NCBI GenBank assembly: GCA_013298865.1 | Contig: JAAFJL010000032.1 | Coordinates: 1-38,563, forward strand | Source of the DNA: Cytophagales bacterium | GTDB lineage: Bacteria > Bacteroidota > Bacteroidia > Cytophagales > Spirosomataceae | Length of the DNA: 38,563 nt | Direction: 5' to 3' | Part shown: piece by piece, positions 6,935-15,553 of the stretch | How positions within the stretch are numbered: the first letter of the stretch is position 1 | Layout: each line of letters begins with the position of its first letter | Program-made: the position numbers and the translations under genes | Notes under the pieces: model-generated | The model's database searches: none | What the model was told of the DNA's origin: nothing | The model's input: only the letters and a program-made list of their open reading frames with translations

Positions 6935-8125
6935 TTAAGCTAAAACTTCAGTAACTCTTGTAGCTGCATCTTTCAATGAAATTGCAGAGAATACTTTCAA
7001 TCCAGATTCATCAATAATTTTTGCTCCTTCAACTGCATTTGTTCCTTGTAAACGAACAATAATTGGTACTGGAATATCGCCAATTGCTTTGTAAGCCTCA
7101 ACAACACCAGTCGCAACACGGTCACAACGAACAATTCCACCAAAAATATTAATCAAAATTGCTTTCACATTCGGGTCTTTCAAAATTATACGGAAACCCG
7201 CTTCTACGGTTTTAGCGTTTGCTCCTCCTCCAACATCAAGGAAGTTAGCGGGTTCGCCACCAGAAAGTTTGATAATATCCATTGTTGCCATTGCCAAACC
7301 TGCACCATTTACCATACAGCCTACGTTTCCATCTAATTTCACATAGTTCAAATCATTTGCAGATGCTTCTACTTCTAATGGATCTTCTTCGGTTACATCA
7401 CGTAAGGGTACAAAATCAGCATGACGGAACATTGCGTTGTCGTCCAAGTTTACTTTTGCATCAACTGCTAAAATTCTATTGTCGGAAGTTTTCAAGACAG
7501 GATTAATCTCAAACATCGAAGCATCTGATTCAACATAAGCCTTGTAGAGAGCATTAATAAACTTAACCATTTCTTTAAAAGCATCTCCTGACAAACCTAA
7601 TGCAAATGCTACTTTACGAGCTTGAAATCCTTGTAAACCAACTCTTGGGTCAATCCACTCTTTGATGATTTTCTCTGGAGTATGCTCTGCAACTTCTTCG
7701 ATGTCCATACCACCTTCTGTGGATGCCATGATTACATTACAAGCTCTACCACGGTCGAGGAGGATTGATAAATAATATTCCTTTGGTTCAGAAACTCCAG
7801 GACCATATACGTCCTCGGCAATCAAAACTTTATTCACCTTTTTTCCTTCTGGACCAGTCTGATGCGTAATCAATTGCATTCCTAAAATCTGCTTAGATTT
7901 CTCACGAACTTCATCTAAGTTTTTAGCCAATTTCACGCCACCACCTTTTCCACGACCACCTGCGTGAATTTGTGCTTTTATTACGTGCCAACCTGTACCT
8001 GTTTTAGCGGTAAGTTCACGAGCAGCCTCTACTGCTTGTGCGGGAGTATCTACTACAATGCCTTCCTGTATTCGGACACCGTAGCTTTTCAAAATGTCTT
8101 TTCCTTGGTATTCGTGAATATTCAT
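6935..8125 (-). CDS. sucC: Succinyl-CoA synthetase (ADP-forming), beta subunit
   Basis: The 396-residue protein has an ATP-grasp domain from the N-terminus (MNIHEYQGKDIL, then GGRGKGGGVKLA). The C-terminal CoA-ligase flavodoxin-like domain carries GGGANAKTVEAGF and INIFGGIVRCD. This is the full length expected for SucC. The enzyme converts succinyl-CoA to succinate with substrate-level ATP/GTP formation in the TCA cycle and needs SucD, which is not adjacent in this window. It is transcribed leftward as a single gene ending at the palindromic terminator. Confidence 0.97.
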   Translation of the reverse strand: MNIHEYQGKDILKSYGVRIQEGIVVDTPAQAVEAARELTAKTGTGWHVIKAQIHAGGRGKGGGVKLAKNLDEVREKSKQILGMQLITHQTGPEGKKVNKVLIAEDVYGPGVSEPKEYYLSILLDRGRACNVIMASTEGGMDIEEVAEHTPEKIIKEWIDPRVGLQGFQARKVAFALGLSGDAFKEMVKFINALYKAYVESDASMFEINPVLKTSDNRILAVDAKVNLDDNAMFRHADFVPLRDVTEEDPLEVEASANDLNYVKLDGNVGCMVNGAGLAMATMDIIKLSGGEPANFLDVGGGANAKTVEAGFRIILKDPNVKAILINIFGGIVRCDRVATGVVEAYKAIGDIPVPIIVRLQGTNAVEGAKIIDESGLKVFSAISLKDAATRVTEVLA

Positions 8126-8319
8126 TTTTTGAGCTTTATATTACTTGATAACTATACGCTAAATTAGTCACGAAATTTTAAAGAAAATCCTTATTGACAA
8201 ATAATTTCTTCATGCAACCTTTTGTAAGACTTCTCTCGTCTTTACATTAAACTACTTTCTTATGGTAAAATGCTGGTTGTGTTATTAACTTTACAGAACA
8301 AATTTTACCCCAAGAAATC

Positions 8320-8973
8320 ATGTTAGTTGCTCAGAATATCAAAAAACAATACCAAGACCTTCAAGTATTAAAAGGCATAGATTTATCAATTAAACAAGGA
8401 GAGATTGTTTCTATTGTCGGGGCTTCAGGTGCAGGAAAAAGTACACTATTACAAATTTTAGGAACTTTGGATAAACCAGACTCGGGGAGTGTATTGATTG
8501 ATAATGAGGATGTTACGAAACTTTCTGAGAAAAATTTAGCGTCTTTTCGGAATACTAAAATTGGCTTTATTTTCCAGTTTCATAATCTTTTAGGAGAATT
8601 TACTGCTTTAGAAAATGTTTGTATGCCTGCCTTCATTGCTGGAAAAGATGAAAAAGAAGCCAAACTAAAAGCTATGGTTTTGTTAGAAATGTTGGGGCTT
8701 GCAGATAAAGCTAATAATTTACCTTCTCAACTTTCTGGCGGAGAACAACAAAGAACGGCTGTTGCGAGAGCTTTAGTAAATGAGCCTTCAATTATTTTTG
8801 CCGATGAACCTTCAGGAAATTTGGATTCAAAAAATGCTCAGGAATTGCATCAACTTTTTTTTACATTAAGAGAAAAACTGAATCAAACTTTTGTCATAGT
8901 TACCCACAACGAAGAATTAGCCAATATGGCAGACTATAAATTAGTCATGCAAGATGGAATGTTGTTGAAATAA
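8320..8973 (+). CDS. lolD: ABC transporter ATP-binding protein, LolD/MacB-type
   Basis: The 217-residue ATPase has Walker A GASGAGKS (34-41), Q-loop [16 protein letters not shown], signature LSGGEQQR (138-145), Walker B IIFADE (158-163) and the H-loop ending in THNEE. The Q-loop context is typical of the LolD branch, which drives lipoprotein release from the inner membrane with LolC/LolE permeases. No permease is adjacent; the only MacB/FtsX-like permease in the window is 28 kb away. The LolD name is therefore probable, and a MacB-like ATPase is the alternative. Confidence 0.85.
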   Translation: MLVAQNIKKQYQDLQVLKGIDLSIKQGEIVSIVGASGAGKSTLLQILGTLDKPDSGSVLIDNEDVTKLSEKNLASFRNTKIGFIFQFHNLLGEFTALENVCMPAFIAGKDEKEAKLKAMVLLEMLGLADKANNLPSQLSGGEQQRTAVARALVNEPSIIFADEPSGNLDSKNAQELHQLFFTLREKLNQTFVIVTHNEELANMADYKLVMQDGMLLK

Positions 8974-9048
8974 TTTTATAGGTATATTAAACGGTTTTGT
9001 ACAGTAAAAACTGGAGTATATTTTTACACTTTTAATATATTTTAAACC

Positions 9049-10494
9049 ATGAGGTTTTTTAAGGACACACCTAAAATATTTCTTTTACTTGTGATATGCC
9101 ATTCGTTTTGTCTTGCACAAATCAATGTATTATATCCGTCTTCTCGTATCGTTATTCAACGAAATAATCAAAATTTAGCAACTTTATTTATCACTGGAAC
9201 ATTCAACCAACCTATTGACAGAGTAGAAGCACGCCTGTTACCAAGAGCAAATGAAGGTGGAATTTCAAGAAATTGGATGACAATTCAAAATAATCCTTCT
9301 GATGGTATTTTTACAGGCTCTATTTTGCAAGTTTATGGTGGAAGATATGATTTAGAAGTGAGAGGAATGCTAAATAACCAAGTGGTCGGCACAACTGTTA
9401 TCGTAAGCAAAGTTGGAGTAGGAGAGGTTTTTCTTATCGTTGGACACTCAAATGCCTCTGGCGGGAGTAGCCCAAGTGTTGGAGCAACATCGGATTTGGT
9501 AAGTTCTATTAATTGGATAAACACCGATCCCAATTGGCTAAATTATTGGAATACTGCCAATCCTGCATTGTTGCCACCTTTACAATTTTCTCAACTATGT
9601 ACCAATTGCGGAATGGCTCCTGGGTCTGGAATGCCTTGGTTTTGGGGACAATTAGGGGATTCTTTGGTAGCTGCAACCCAAGTTCCTATTTTGTTTTACA
9701 GTGCAGCTTTTGGGGGTAGTAATATGGTTCACACTTATAAAGCTGCCTATGACATTCCCTTTAGCCATTCTTTTATCAATTATTCATTGAGGCATCCTTA
9801 CATTAATATCAAGAATGCTTTGCAAAAATATATTCCTTACACGGGCGTTCGAGCAATTTTGTCTGCACACGGAATCAATGACAGAGATGAACCATTCTTA
9901 GCAACGAACGACCCTCAAAACCCAGATTTTGGCTATGCTTATGCGAAAGTTATTGACAAAACACGACAAGACTTGGGGCATCCAAATTTGGCTTGGATGG
10001 TTGCTACTTCGGGCTGGTACAACGGTATTTGGAAAGTTGATAGCGTTAAGACTTTATTGCAAGTGCAAGATTCATTGATTACTCATAAACCACACGTTTT
10101 CAGAGGAGGAAATCTTAATTTGATTAACAATACAGGGAGAACCGATGGGGTACATTTTAATGAGTTAGGGCAAAGTCAGGCGGCAAGGAGATGGAAGGAA
10201 GCTATCATGACACAAAATCAACCATCAGGGACACCAAATTTTATCAATAATTCAGAGCCATTATTAGTGACAAATCCTCCCGTTTTTTTTGCTAAATCAA
10301 TAACTTCGGGTAGTTGGACGAATCCTTCAACTTGGTCTTCAAATGCAGTTCCAGATTGGATTACCAATGTTACTATTTCTTCTGGAAATATAGTTTCACT
10401 TTCTGCGACTAAAAAAGTACAAGCCAAAACGCTTGATTTAAGCGGAACATTACAGTTTCTCAATATTCTTTATGGAGTCAATTTGAATCCTTAA
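9049..10494 (+). CDS. Secreted SGNH-type (sialate O-acetylesterase-like) esterase with C-terminal beta domain
   Basis: The 481-residue protein has a signal peptide at about residues 1-24. An N-terminal beta-rich part precedes a nucleophile block GHSNASGG (Ser134), and a late DGVHFNELGQ block supplies the Asp/His pair. This layout fits carbohydrate-esterase/sialate O-acetylesterase-like SGNH hydrolases that deacylate glycans. From about residue 415 a W-N-P-S-T-W module (SGSWTNPSTWSSNAVPDW) begins, of the kind used in Bacteroidota surface proteins. The protein stops about 50 residues into it, so this domain looks cut short and no type IX sorting domain follows. Function class is likely; substrate unknown. 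Confidence 0.75.
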   Translation: MRFFKDTPKIFLLLVICHSFCLAQINVLYPSSRIVIQRNNQNLATLFITGTFNQPIDRVEARLLPRANEGGISRNWMTIQNNPSDGIFTGSILQVYGGRYDLEVRGMLNNQVVGTTVIVSKVGVGEVFLIVGHSNASGGSSPSVGATSDLVSSINWINTDPNWLNYWNTANPALLPPLQFSQLCTNCGMAPGSGMPWFWGQLGDSLVAATQVPILFYSAAFGGSNMVHTYKAAYDIPFSHSFINYSLRHPYINIKNALQKYIPYTGVRAILSAHGINDRDEPFLATNDPQNPDFGYAYAKVIDKTRQDLGHPNLAWMVATSGWYNGIWKVDSVKTLLQVQDSLITHKPHVFRGGNLNLINNTGRTDGVHFNELGQSQAARRWKEAIMTQNQPSGTPNFINNSEPLLVTNPPVFFAKSITSGSWTNPSTWSSNAVPDWITNVTISSGNIVSLSATKKVQAKTLDLSGTLQFLNILYGVNLNP

Positions 10495-10509
10495 AATGGC
10501 GATTAACGG

Positions 10510-11160
10510 CTAAGAAATTAGCCCATTTCTTAGGGCAAATTTTACTAAGCCAATTGAGTTTTTTATACCTAATTTCTTTAGAATATTGTGTCGATGTGTT
10601 TCAATTGTAGCAGGACTCAGGAAAAGTTTTTCAGCTATCTCATTGGAAGAGAGTTCCTTAGCTATGAGAATGATAATTTCGATTTCTCTGTCACTCAGAT
10701 TTGACAACTTTTCTTCAAAATTATCATTCACTAATTCTGAGATATGTTTGTCCCGATTGAGTAGTTCAAAAACAACGGATTCGCTATAATATTTTTGTCC
10801 AGAAGAGATGACATTCAACGCCTTTTGAAATTCATCTTTCCCAGCTTTTTTCATGACATACCCAGAAACTCCAGCCTTGAAGGCTTCTTGAATAGTTTTA
10901 GAATCCTCAGAGACAGTTAATAGTAAGACCTTAATTTCGGGAAAATGCTTTCGGACTTGAAAAGTGAGTTCAATACCGTTCATTTCTGGCATATTGTAAT
11001 CAGTCATCACAATGTCTATATCAGAATGAATTTCCAATGCTGCTAATACTTCTTTACCATTGTTACAAGTTTCAACTACCTCATAATCAGGCATAGTAGA
11101 GAGAAGAATCTCTAAACTTTCAAGAATAAATTGGTGGTCGTCTGCTAAAATTACTTTCAT
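10510..11160 (-). CDS. NarL/LuxR-family response regulator
   Basis: The 216-residue protein has a receiver domain (residues 1-125) with acidic pocket D7-D8, phosphoacceptor D54 in MTDYNMP, the conserved Thr in LLLT, and Lys in VMKKAGK. A LuxR-type helix-turn-helix lies at about 150-212 (LSDREIEIIILIAKELSSNEIAEKL, with ATIETHRHNILKKLG as recognition helix). Phosphorylation would come from a sensor kinase that is not encoded nearby, so it is an orphan in this window. It converges on the esterase gene. A TATATTTG -7 element precedes it. Confidence 0.93.
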   Translation of the reverse strand: MKVILADDHQFILESLEILLSTMPDYEVVETCNNGKEVLAALEIHSDIDIVMTDYNMPEMNGIELTFQVRKHFPEIKVLLLTVSEDSKTIQEAFKAGVSGYVMKKAGKDEFQKALNVISSGQKYYSESVVFELLNRDKHISELVNDNFEEKLSNLSDREIEIIILIAKELSSNEIAEKLFLSPATIETHRHNILKKLGIKNSIGLVKFALRNGLIS

Positions 11161-11177
11161 TTGGAGGGTTAGTTTAT

Positions 11178-11185
11178 CAAATATA
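11178..11185 (-). promoter_or_regulatory. -7 element of the response-regulator gene
   Basis: TATATTTG on the minus strand matches TAnnTTTG exactly and lies 18 bases upstream of the ATG, between the TPR and regulator genes. A TTG at 11204-11202 (minus strand) is slightly closer than the usual -33 spacing. Confidence 0.5.
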
Positions 11186-11205
11186 CCATAATTTTTAACA
11201 TCAAT

Positions 11206-11529
11206 TTAATCCTCCTCGGTTTCATCTAAAAATTGTTGATAAGCTCCTTTTAATTCTTTATGTGCTTTCTCGTTTTTTACTTCAAAAGCCAAAGCGATTC
11301 CTTTTTGATAAATACTATCAGCCAAATCAAAATTTTCCATTTCAAAATTAAGTGCTGCTGCATGGTAGTAAGTTGGTAAATATTCAGGAAAATTCAATAA
11401 TAATTCATCAAACATTACCTTACTTTTTGAAGGATTTGACTTCAAATATTCAGTTGCTAAAGCATATAAATTGAAAGGGTCGTTAGGTTCTTCTTCGTAA
11501 AATTGAGTTAATAGTTTTAATCTATCCAT
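11206..11529 (-). CDS. Small tetratricopeptide-repeat protein
   Basis: The 107-residue cytoplasmic protein consists of about two to three TPR-like helical hairpins (DPFNLYALATEYLKSNPSKSKVMFDELLLNFPEYLPTYYHAAALNF and a further pair). It has no signal peptide or catalytic motif and ends in an acidic tail. Small TPR proteins of this size are common in Bacteroidota and act as protein-binding modules, but no partner can be named. It is followed 45 bases later by the response-regulator gene, which appears to have its own promoter. Confidence 0.8.
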   Translation of the reverse strand: MDRLKLLTQFYEEEPNDPFNLYALATEYLKSNPSKSKVMFDELLLNFPEYLPTYYHAAALNFEMENFDLADSIYQKGIALAFEVKNEKAHKELKGAYQQFLDETEED

Positions 11530-11646
11530 TTTGTAAGTAGTTGATTATCAGTATAATATTTTCATTTTATGAAATTTAAAAATAAATTTTTAATAAAAAT
11601 TGTTATGCAAGCATACTATTTTTATTTCTTTTTCTTAATATTGTCA

Positions 11647-11654
11647 TAAGTTTG
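11647..11654 (+). promoter_or_regulatory. -7 element upstream of etfB
   Basis: TAAGTTTG fits TAnnTTTG and is 29 bases before the etfB ATG. The surrounding 150-base spacer is extremely AT-rich; the -33 region is TTT-rich without a perfect TTTG. Confidence 0.5.
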
Positions 11655-11683
11655 TAAAAATAAATCTTAAATTCTCAAAAAAT

Positions 11684-12418
11684 ATGAAAATTTTAGTGTG
11701 TATCACCAACGTTCCTGATACAACCGCAAAAATATCATTTACTGACGGTGATACCAAGTTTAACAAAACAGGAGTCACGTATATCTGTGGACCTTATGAT
11801 GACTACGCATTGAGTCGTGCAGTTGAACTTAGAGACCAATTAGGTGGTACAGTTACAGTAATGAATGTGGGCGAAGCAGATTCAGAACAAGTGATTCGTA
11901 AATGTTTAGCGATTGGTGCAGATGATGCCATTCGAGTGAATTGTGAACCTACGGATTCTTATTTTGTAGCGGAACAAATCGCAGTAGTTGCTGCCCAAGA
12001 AAAATACGATTTGATTCTAATGGGAAGAGAGTCAATTGATTACAACGGGGGAATTGTACATGGATTGGTTGCCCAAATGTTAGGGATTCCGTCGCTTTCA
12101 CCAGTAATGAAATTAGAAATTGATGGAAATACTGCCAAGATGACTCGTGAAATTGAAGGTGGTAAAGAAGATATTGAAGCAAGTTTGCCTTTAGTTTTGG
12201 GTTGTCAAGAGCCAATTGCAGAATGGAAAATTCCTAATATGCGTGGAATCATGACAGCAAGAACAAAACCTTTAAGAGTTCTTGAACCAGTAGGAGAGGG
12301 CTTGACTGTAACGAGCAAATACGAATTGCCTGCACCAAAAGGAGCTTGCAAAATGGTTTCAGCGGATGAAGCAGAAAAGTTAATCGACTTATTGAAAAAC
12401 GAAGCAAAAGTTTTATAA
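11684..12418 (+). CDS. etfB: Electron transfer flavoprotein, beta subunit
   Basis: The 244-residue protein has the ETF beta fold. It starts MKILVCITNVPDTTAKI, contains the alpha/beta nucleotide-binding core (GADDAIRVNC, ILMGRESIDYNGGIVHGLVAQMLG) and ends in the partner-binding arm. EtfB binds AMP and, with EtfA/FAD, accepts electrons from acyl-CoA and other dehydrogenases for transfer to ETF-quinone oxidoreductase. etfA follows after a 117-base spacer, unusually long for this pair and filled with the GGTNAAC inverted arrays. Confidence 0.96.
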   Translation: MKILVCITNVPDTTAKISFTDGDTKFNKTGVTYICGPYDDYALSRAVELRDQLGGTVTVMNVGEADSEQVIRKCLAIGADDAIRVNCEPTDSYFVAEQIAVVAAQEKYDLILMGRESIDYNGGIVHGLVAQMLGIPSLSPVMKLEIDGNTAKMTREIEGGKEDIEASLPLVLGCQEPIAEWKIPNMRGIMTARTKPLRVLEPVGEGLTVTSKYELPAPKGACKMVSADEAEKLIDLLKNEAKVL

Positions 12419-12424
12419 ACTCAC

Positions 12425-12525
12425 GGTCAACAAGGGTAAAAGGTTCAAGGTGAACGTTAAAATTTTACTAAAACTTCTTACCGATCACAGTGAACCGTTT
12501 ACCGAAAAATCATTCACCGTTTTCC
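12425..12525. repeat. Inverted pair of 7-base-period arrays (unit GGTNAAC) between etfB and etfA
   Basis: The left arm contains GGTCAAC, a 3-base interruption, then GGTAAAA, GGTTCAA, GGTGAAC (12425-12455). The right arm contains GATCACA, GTGAACC, GTTTACC, one 8-base unit, ATTCACC, GTTTTCC (12483-12525). The units are reverse complements of each other. For example, 12435-12456 and 12482-12503 pair at 18 of 22 positions. The element fills nearly the whole etfB-etfA spacer, ending 10 bases before the etfA ATG, so it lies within the operon mRNA. Confidence 0.8.
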
Positions 12526-12535
12526 CCCTCAAAAA

Positions 12536-13501
12536 ATGTCAGTCTTAATATTAGCAGAAATAGATAACGGAGCGATTAAAAAATCATCGCTCGAAGCCAT
12601 TTACTACGGTTCAGAAGTGGCAAAAATGAAAGGCACAACAGCAACAGCCTTAGTGATTGGTTCCGCCAGTGCAGGTGACTTGGCTGCTGCGGGTAACTTT
12701 GGGGCAGCAAAAGTGCTTCATGCCAATGATGCTCGTTTAGCACAAGGAAACATCATGGCTTATGCAGATGTTCTGGTAAGTGCTATTCAGCATGAAAGTT
12801 CAGATGTTGTAGTTTTAGCGAAATCTTCTTTAGGAGATGCAGTAGCTGCAAGAGTTTCTGGAAAATTAAAAGCATCAATTGTTTCTAATGTGACAGAATT
12901 GCCAGATTTATCAGGTGGTTTTAAAGTAAAAAGAAGTATTTATACTGGAAAAGCCTTTGCTCATGTTGAAATGAAAGGTGATTGTAAAATTTTGGCAATC
13001 AAGAAAAATGCAGTTTTAGTTTCTGAGGGAACAGCAACCGCAAATGTTGAAGTATTTTCACCAGCCTTGAATGATGCAAGTTTTGGTGTAAAAGTAACGG
13101 GAACACACAAGGCGTCGAGTTCCATTTCATTACCAGAAGCAGATTTAGTAGTTTCGGCAGGTCGTGGTTTGAAAGGACCAGAAAACTGGGGAATTGTTGA
13201 AGATTTAGCAAATGCATTGGGTGCAGCAACTGCTTGTTCAAAACCTGTGTCTGACTTAGATTGGAGACCTCACCACGAACACGTAGGACAAACTGGAATA
13301 AAAGTTGCTCCAAATTTGTACATTGCTTGTGGAATTTCAGGAGCAATTCAGCATTTGGCAGGAGTCAATTCTTCAAAAGTAATTGTGGTTATCAATAAAG
13401 ACCCAGAAGCACCTTTTTTCAAGGCAGCAGATTATGGAATTGTTGGCGATGTGTTTGAAGTTTTACCAAAATTGACAAAAGCAATACAGGCTTTAAAGTA
13501 G
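12536..13501 (+). CDS. etfA: Electron transfer flavoprotein, alpha subunit
   Basis: The 321-residue protein has the N-terminal ETF domain (residues 1-185) and the C-terminal FAD-binding domain, seen in GRGLKGPENWGIVEDLANALGA, the Gln-Thr-Gly turn of HVGQTGIKV, and ACGISGAIQHLAG. It forms the heterodimer with EtfB and carries the catalytic FAD. It is followed by a strong terminator. If co-transcribed with etfB, translation must start just after the repeat stem at 12425-12525. Confidence 0.96.
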   Translation: MSVLILAEIDNGAIKKSSLEAIYYGSEVAKMKGTTATALVIGSASAGDLAAAGNFGAAKVLHANDARLAQGNIMAYADVLVSAIQHESSDVVVLAKSSLGDAVAARVSGKLKASIVSNVTELPDLSGGFKVKRSIYTGKAFAHVEMKGDCKILAIKKNAVLVSEGTATANVEVFSPALNDASFGVKVTGTHKASSSISLPEADLVVSAGRGLKGPENWGIVEDLANALGAATACSKPVSDLDWRPHHEHVGQTGIKVAPNLYIACGISGAIQHLAGVNSSKVIVVINKDPEAPFFKAADYGIVGDVFEVLPKLTKAIQALK

Positions 13502-13547
13502 ATTTTGCGAATACCGTAAAATAAAAATACGTTTTTTGAACAAAACA

Positions 13548-13591
13548 AAGACCCATACCGTTTTGAAAACCGTATGGGTCTTACTATTTTT
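13548..13591 (+). terminator. Rho-independent terminator after etfA
   Basis: Arms from AAGACCCATAC and its complement run from 13548 to 13582 with one C-C mismatch, and a T-rich tail follows. The tail also forms TATTTTTG (13585-13592), which fits the -7 consensus and could start the next gene's transcript. Confidence 0.85.
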
Positions 13592-13615
13592 GTTGAACGA
13601 TAAAAAAAACTATTA

Positions 13616-14203
13616 GTGGAAAAAATTAAATTAGAAATATTAGGACTGTCTCCAAGTTCTTCGCAAACAGGTTCTTTTGCCTTGGTTTTAGGAGAAGAAT
13701 ATGGACCAAGACGACTGCCAATCATTATCGGAATGTTTGAAGCACAAGCCATTGCGATAGAAATAGAAAAAATTGAGCCTAATCGCCCGATGACACACGA
13801 TTTGTTTAAATCTTTTGCCAGAACTTTTCATTTCACTGTTACCGAAATATCTATCACAGACATTCGTGAGGGAGTTTTCTTTGCAAAAATTCATTGCTCA
13901 GACGGATTGAAAGATACAGTCATTGATGCACGTCCATCCGATGCAATTGCCATTGGACTTCGTTTTAGTGTGCCAATTTATACTTATGAAACCGTGCTTT
14001 CAGAAGCAGGAATCTCAATTAACGAATCAAAAAGTGAGATGGATGATGATTTTGAAGAAGAATTAACTCCAAAAAAATCATTCAATGAGACTTTGAAAGA
14101 AAACCCTGTTGATACACTCAATGCCATGCTAAAAGAAGCTCTAAATAATGAAGAGTATGAAAAAGCAGCAAAAATTAGAGATGAAATAGAAAGAAGAAAT
14201 TAA
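13616..14203 (+). CDS. Bifunctional nuclease family protein (DUF151) with UvrB/UvrC-type C-terminal helix pair
   Basis: The 195-residue protein starts at a GTG; an in-frame stop five codons upstream excludes an earlier start. Residues 1-130 form the DUF151/BFN domain (LPIIIGMFEAQAIAIEIE, then HCSDGLKDTVIDARPSDAIAIGLR). A charged linker leads to a UVR-like motif at about 160-195 (LNAMLKEALNNEEYEKAAKIRDEIERR). DUF151 proteins are reported to have nuclease activity in some organisms, and the UVR motif usually mediates protein contact. The cytoplasmic role in this organism is undetermined. Terminators flank it on both sides. Confidence 0.9.
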   Translation: MEKIKLEILGLSPSSSQTGSFALVLGEEYGPRRLPIIIGMFEAQAIAIEIEKIEPNRPMTHDLFKSFARTFHFTVTEISITDIREGVFFAKIHCSDGLKDTVIDARPSDAIAIGLRFSVPIYTYETVLSEAGISINESKSEMDDDFEEELTPKKSFNETLKENPVDTLNAMLKEALNNEEYEKAAKIRDEIERRN

Positions 14204-14206
14204 CTG

Positions 14207-14233
14207 AAAGCCACTTTAATCGGTGGCTTTTTT
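14207..14233 (+). terminator. Rho-independent terminator after the DUF151 gene
   Basis: AAAGCCAC pairs with GTGGCTTT, followed by TTT. It starts four bases after the stop codon. Confidence 0.85.
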
Positions 14234-14259
14234 GTTAAAATACGTTAAGGATAACTAAA

Positions 14260-14293
14260 TTTGAATAACTGTGATTTCAAACTACTATATTTG
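14260..14293 (+). promoter_or_regulatory. Promoter of the ftsX-DUF3098-uppP-truB-ribF block
   Basis: TTTG at 14260-14263 and TATATTTG at 14286-14293 fit the Bacteroidota -33/-7 consensus (TTTG and TAnnTTTG) with a 22-base spacer. It lies 23 bases before the ftsX ATG. Confidence 0.65.
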
Positions 14294-14315
14294 TCAAAGA
14301 TAATCCTTATAAAAC

Positions 14316-15194
14316 ATGACTAAAACCAAAAAATTAGGAAGTTCTCCGAATGCCTTAGTCACAATTAGTTTGACTATTGCGTTGTTGCTGATAGGACTTT
14401 GTGGACTTATTACGCTGAATGCCAGAAAGTTGGCACAGTTGATTAAAGAAAACAACGAAGTGCGAGTTTATCTTTTTGACGATTTGTCCCAAGCCCAAAT
14501 GGATTCGACTTTCAAGATTATTGCAGCACAACCTTTTGTTTTGAAAAATGGAAATTCACCCGCTATCAGTTTTATTTCTAAAGAATCAGCCGCAAAAGAA
14601 GTCATGGGAGACACTGACATTGATTACAGGAAAATGCTCAGTAATAATCCATATCATAACTTATACACTGTGAAAGTGAAGGAAGACTATTTTCAAGAAA
14701 CAAAGTTGAAAGAAATTAAGCAGGTTTTAGAAAAAGTTAACCACGTACATGATGTATCTTTTGTAGAAAACGTGGTAGATGATATTAATAAACAAATCTC
14801 TAAAGTATATTTAATCCTTTCGGTATTTGTTCTTTTATTACTTTTTGTCATTTTCCTGATGGTTAATAATACTATCAAATTGGCACTTTATTCTCAACGA
14901 TTTTTAATACGAAGTATGCAATTGGTTGGGGCAACGAATAATTTTATTAGACGACCATTTATCAAAAATGGTTTACTACAAGGTTTAATTGCAGCTTTTA
15001 TAGCTTGTGCATTATTGGTTTTTATTCAACAAATCGCTATTCAAAAAGTTGAAGGTTTGATTATGCTACAAGAACCAACCAAACTGATTGGCTTAGTTAT
15101 TGTAATTATTATACTCGGCGGATTAATCGGAACAATCAGTACTTATCAGTCAATTGAAAGATACCTTAAATTGTCATTGGACGATTTATATTAG
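14316..15194 (+). CDS. ftsX: Cell-division ABC permease-like protein FtsX
   Basis: The 292-residue protein has the FtsX layout: a short cytoplasmic N-terminus, TM1 at about 14-35, a periplasmic domain of about 125 residues, then three TM segments near 165-187, 215-240 and 257-280. The QLVGATNNFIRRPFIKNGLLQG coupling region precedes TM3. With FtsE it transmits ATP hydrolysis to peptidoglycan hydrolase activation at the septum. ftsE is not adjacent here, as is usual in Bacteroidota. The order ftsX-DUF3098-uppP-truB-ribF is a conserved Bacteroidota arrangement. Confidence 0.93.
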   Translation: MTKTKKLGSSPNALVTISLTIALLLIGLCGLITLNARKLAQLIKENNEVRVYLFDDLSQAQMDSTFKIIAAQPFVLKNGNSPAISFISKESAAKEVMGDTDIDYRKMLSNNPYHNLYTVKVKEDYFQETKLKEIKQVLEKVNHVHDVSFVENVVDDINKQISKVYLILSVFVLLLLFVIFLMVNNTIKLALYSQRFLIRSMQLVGATNNFIRRPFIKNGLLQGLIAAFIACALLVFIQQIAIQKVEGLIMLQEPTKLIGLVIVIIILGGLIGTISTYQSIERYLKLSLDDLY

Positions 15195-15224
15195 AAAACA
15201 TAAAATTCAGTAATTAAAATAGAT

Positions 15225-15449
15225 ATGGAACCAGCAAAGAAAAGTACTCCTCCACAAAATAATTTACCATTTACCCAGACTAACTATACGCTAATGCTTA
15301 TAGGAATAGCAGTAATTATGTCAGGTTTTTTTATCATGACTTTAGATAAATCAGAATTCGGATTTGGGTTTTTGGGCATAACATTAGGACCAATTGTTGT
15401 TCTATCAGGCTTTGGATTAGAGTTTTTTGCGATTTTAAAGAGGAACTAA
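15225..15449 (+). CDS. DUF3098 small membrane protein
   Basis: The 74-residue protein has two membrane helices at about residues 23-41 and 47-68, separated by the short DKSEFGFGF turn. The sequence and its place directly after ftsX match DUF3098, a short Bacteroidota family of unknown function. The constant linkage to ftsX suggests a role in division or envelope assembly, an inference from context only. A strong terminator follows. Confidence 0.88.
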   Translation: MEPAKKSTPPQNNLPFTQTNYTLMLIGIAVIMSGFFIMTLDKSEFGFGFLGITLGPIVVLSGFGLEFFAILKRN

Positions 15450-15483
15450 TTTCGCAAAACCAATCAATGCTATTAATTTTGTT

Positions 15484-15516
15484 CAGCACGACAAATTTGT
15501 CGTGCTGATTTTTTTT
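15484..15516 (+). terminator. Rho-independent terminator between DUF3098 and uppP
   Basis: A perfect 24-base palindrome (CAGCACGACAAA and its complement) is followed by at least eight T. It ends 37 bases before the uppP ATG. Readthrough, or a weak uppP promoter in the short gap, must supply the downstream genes. Confidence 0.9.
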
Positions 15517-15553
15517 GTTTAGAAAATTAATCGACCCACGAAAACGAATTAGT

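Noticed and set aside
10495..10509. Frameshift continuation of the SGNH esterase after 10494
   Set aside because: The other frames downstream run into the convergent response-regulator gene without continuing the beta-domain pattern.
15515..15553. TTG start for UppP
   Set aside because: It falls in the terminator T tract, and the family N-terminus begins at 15554.
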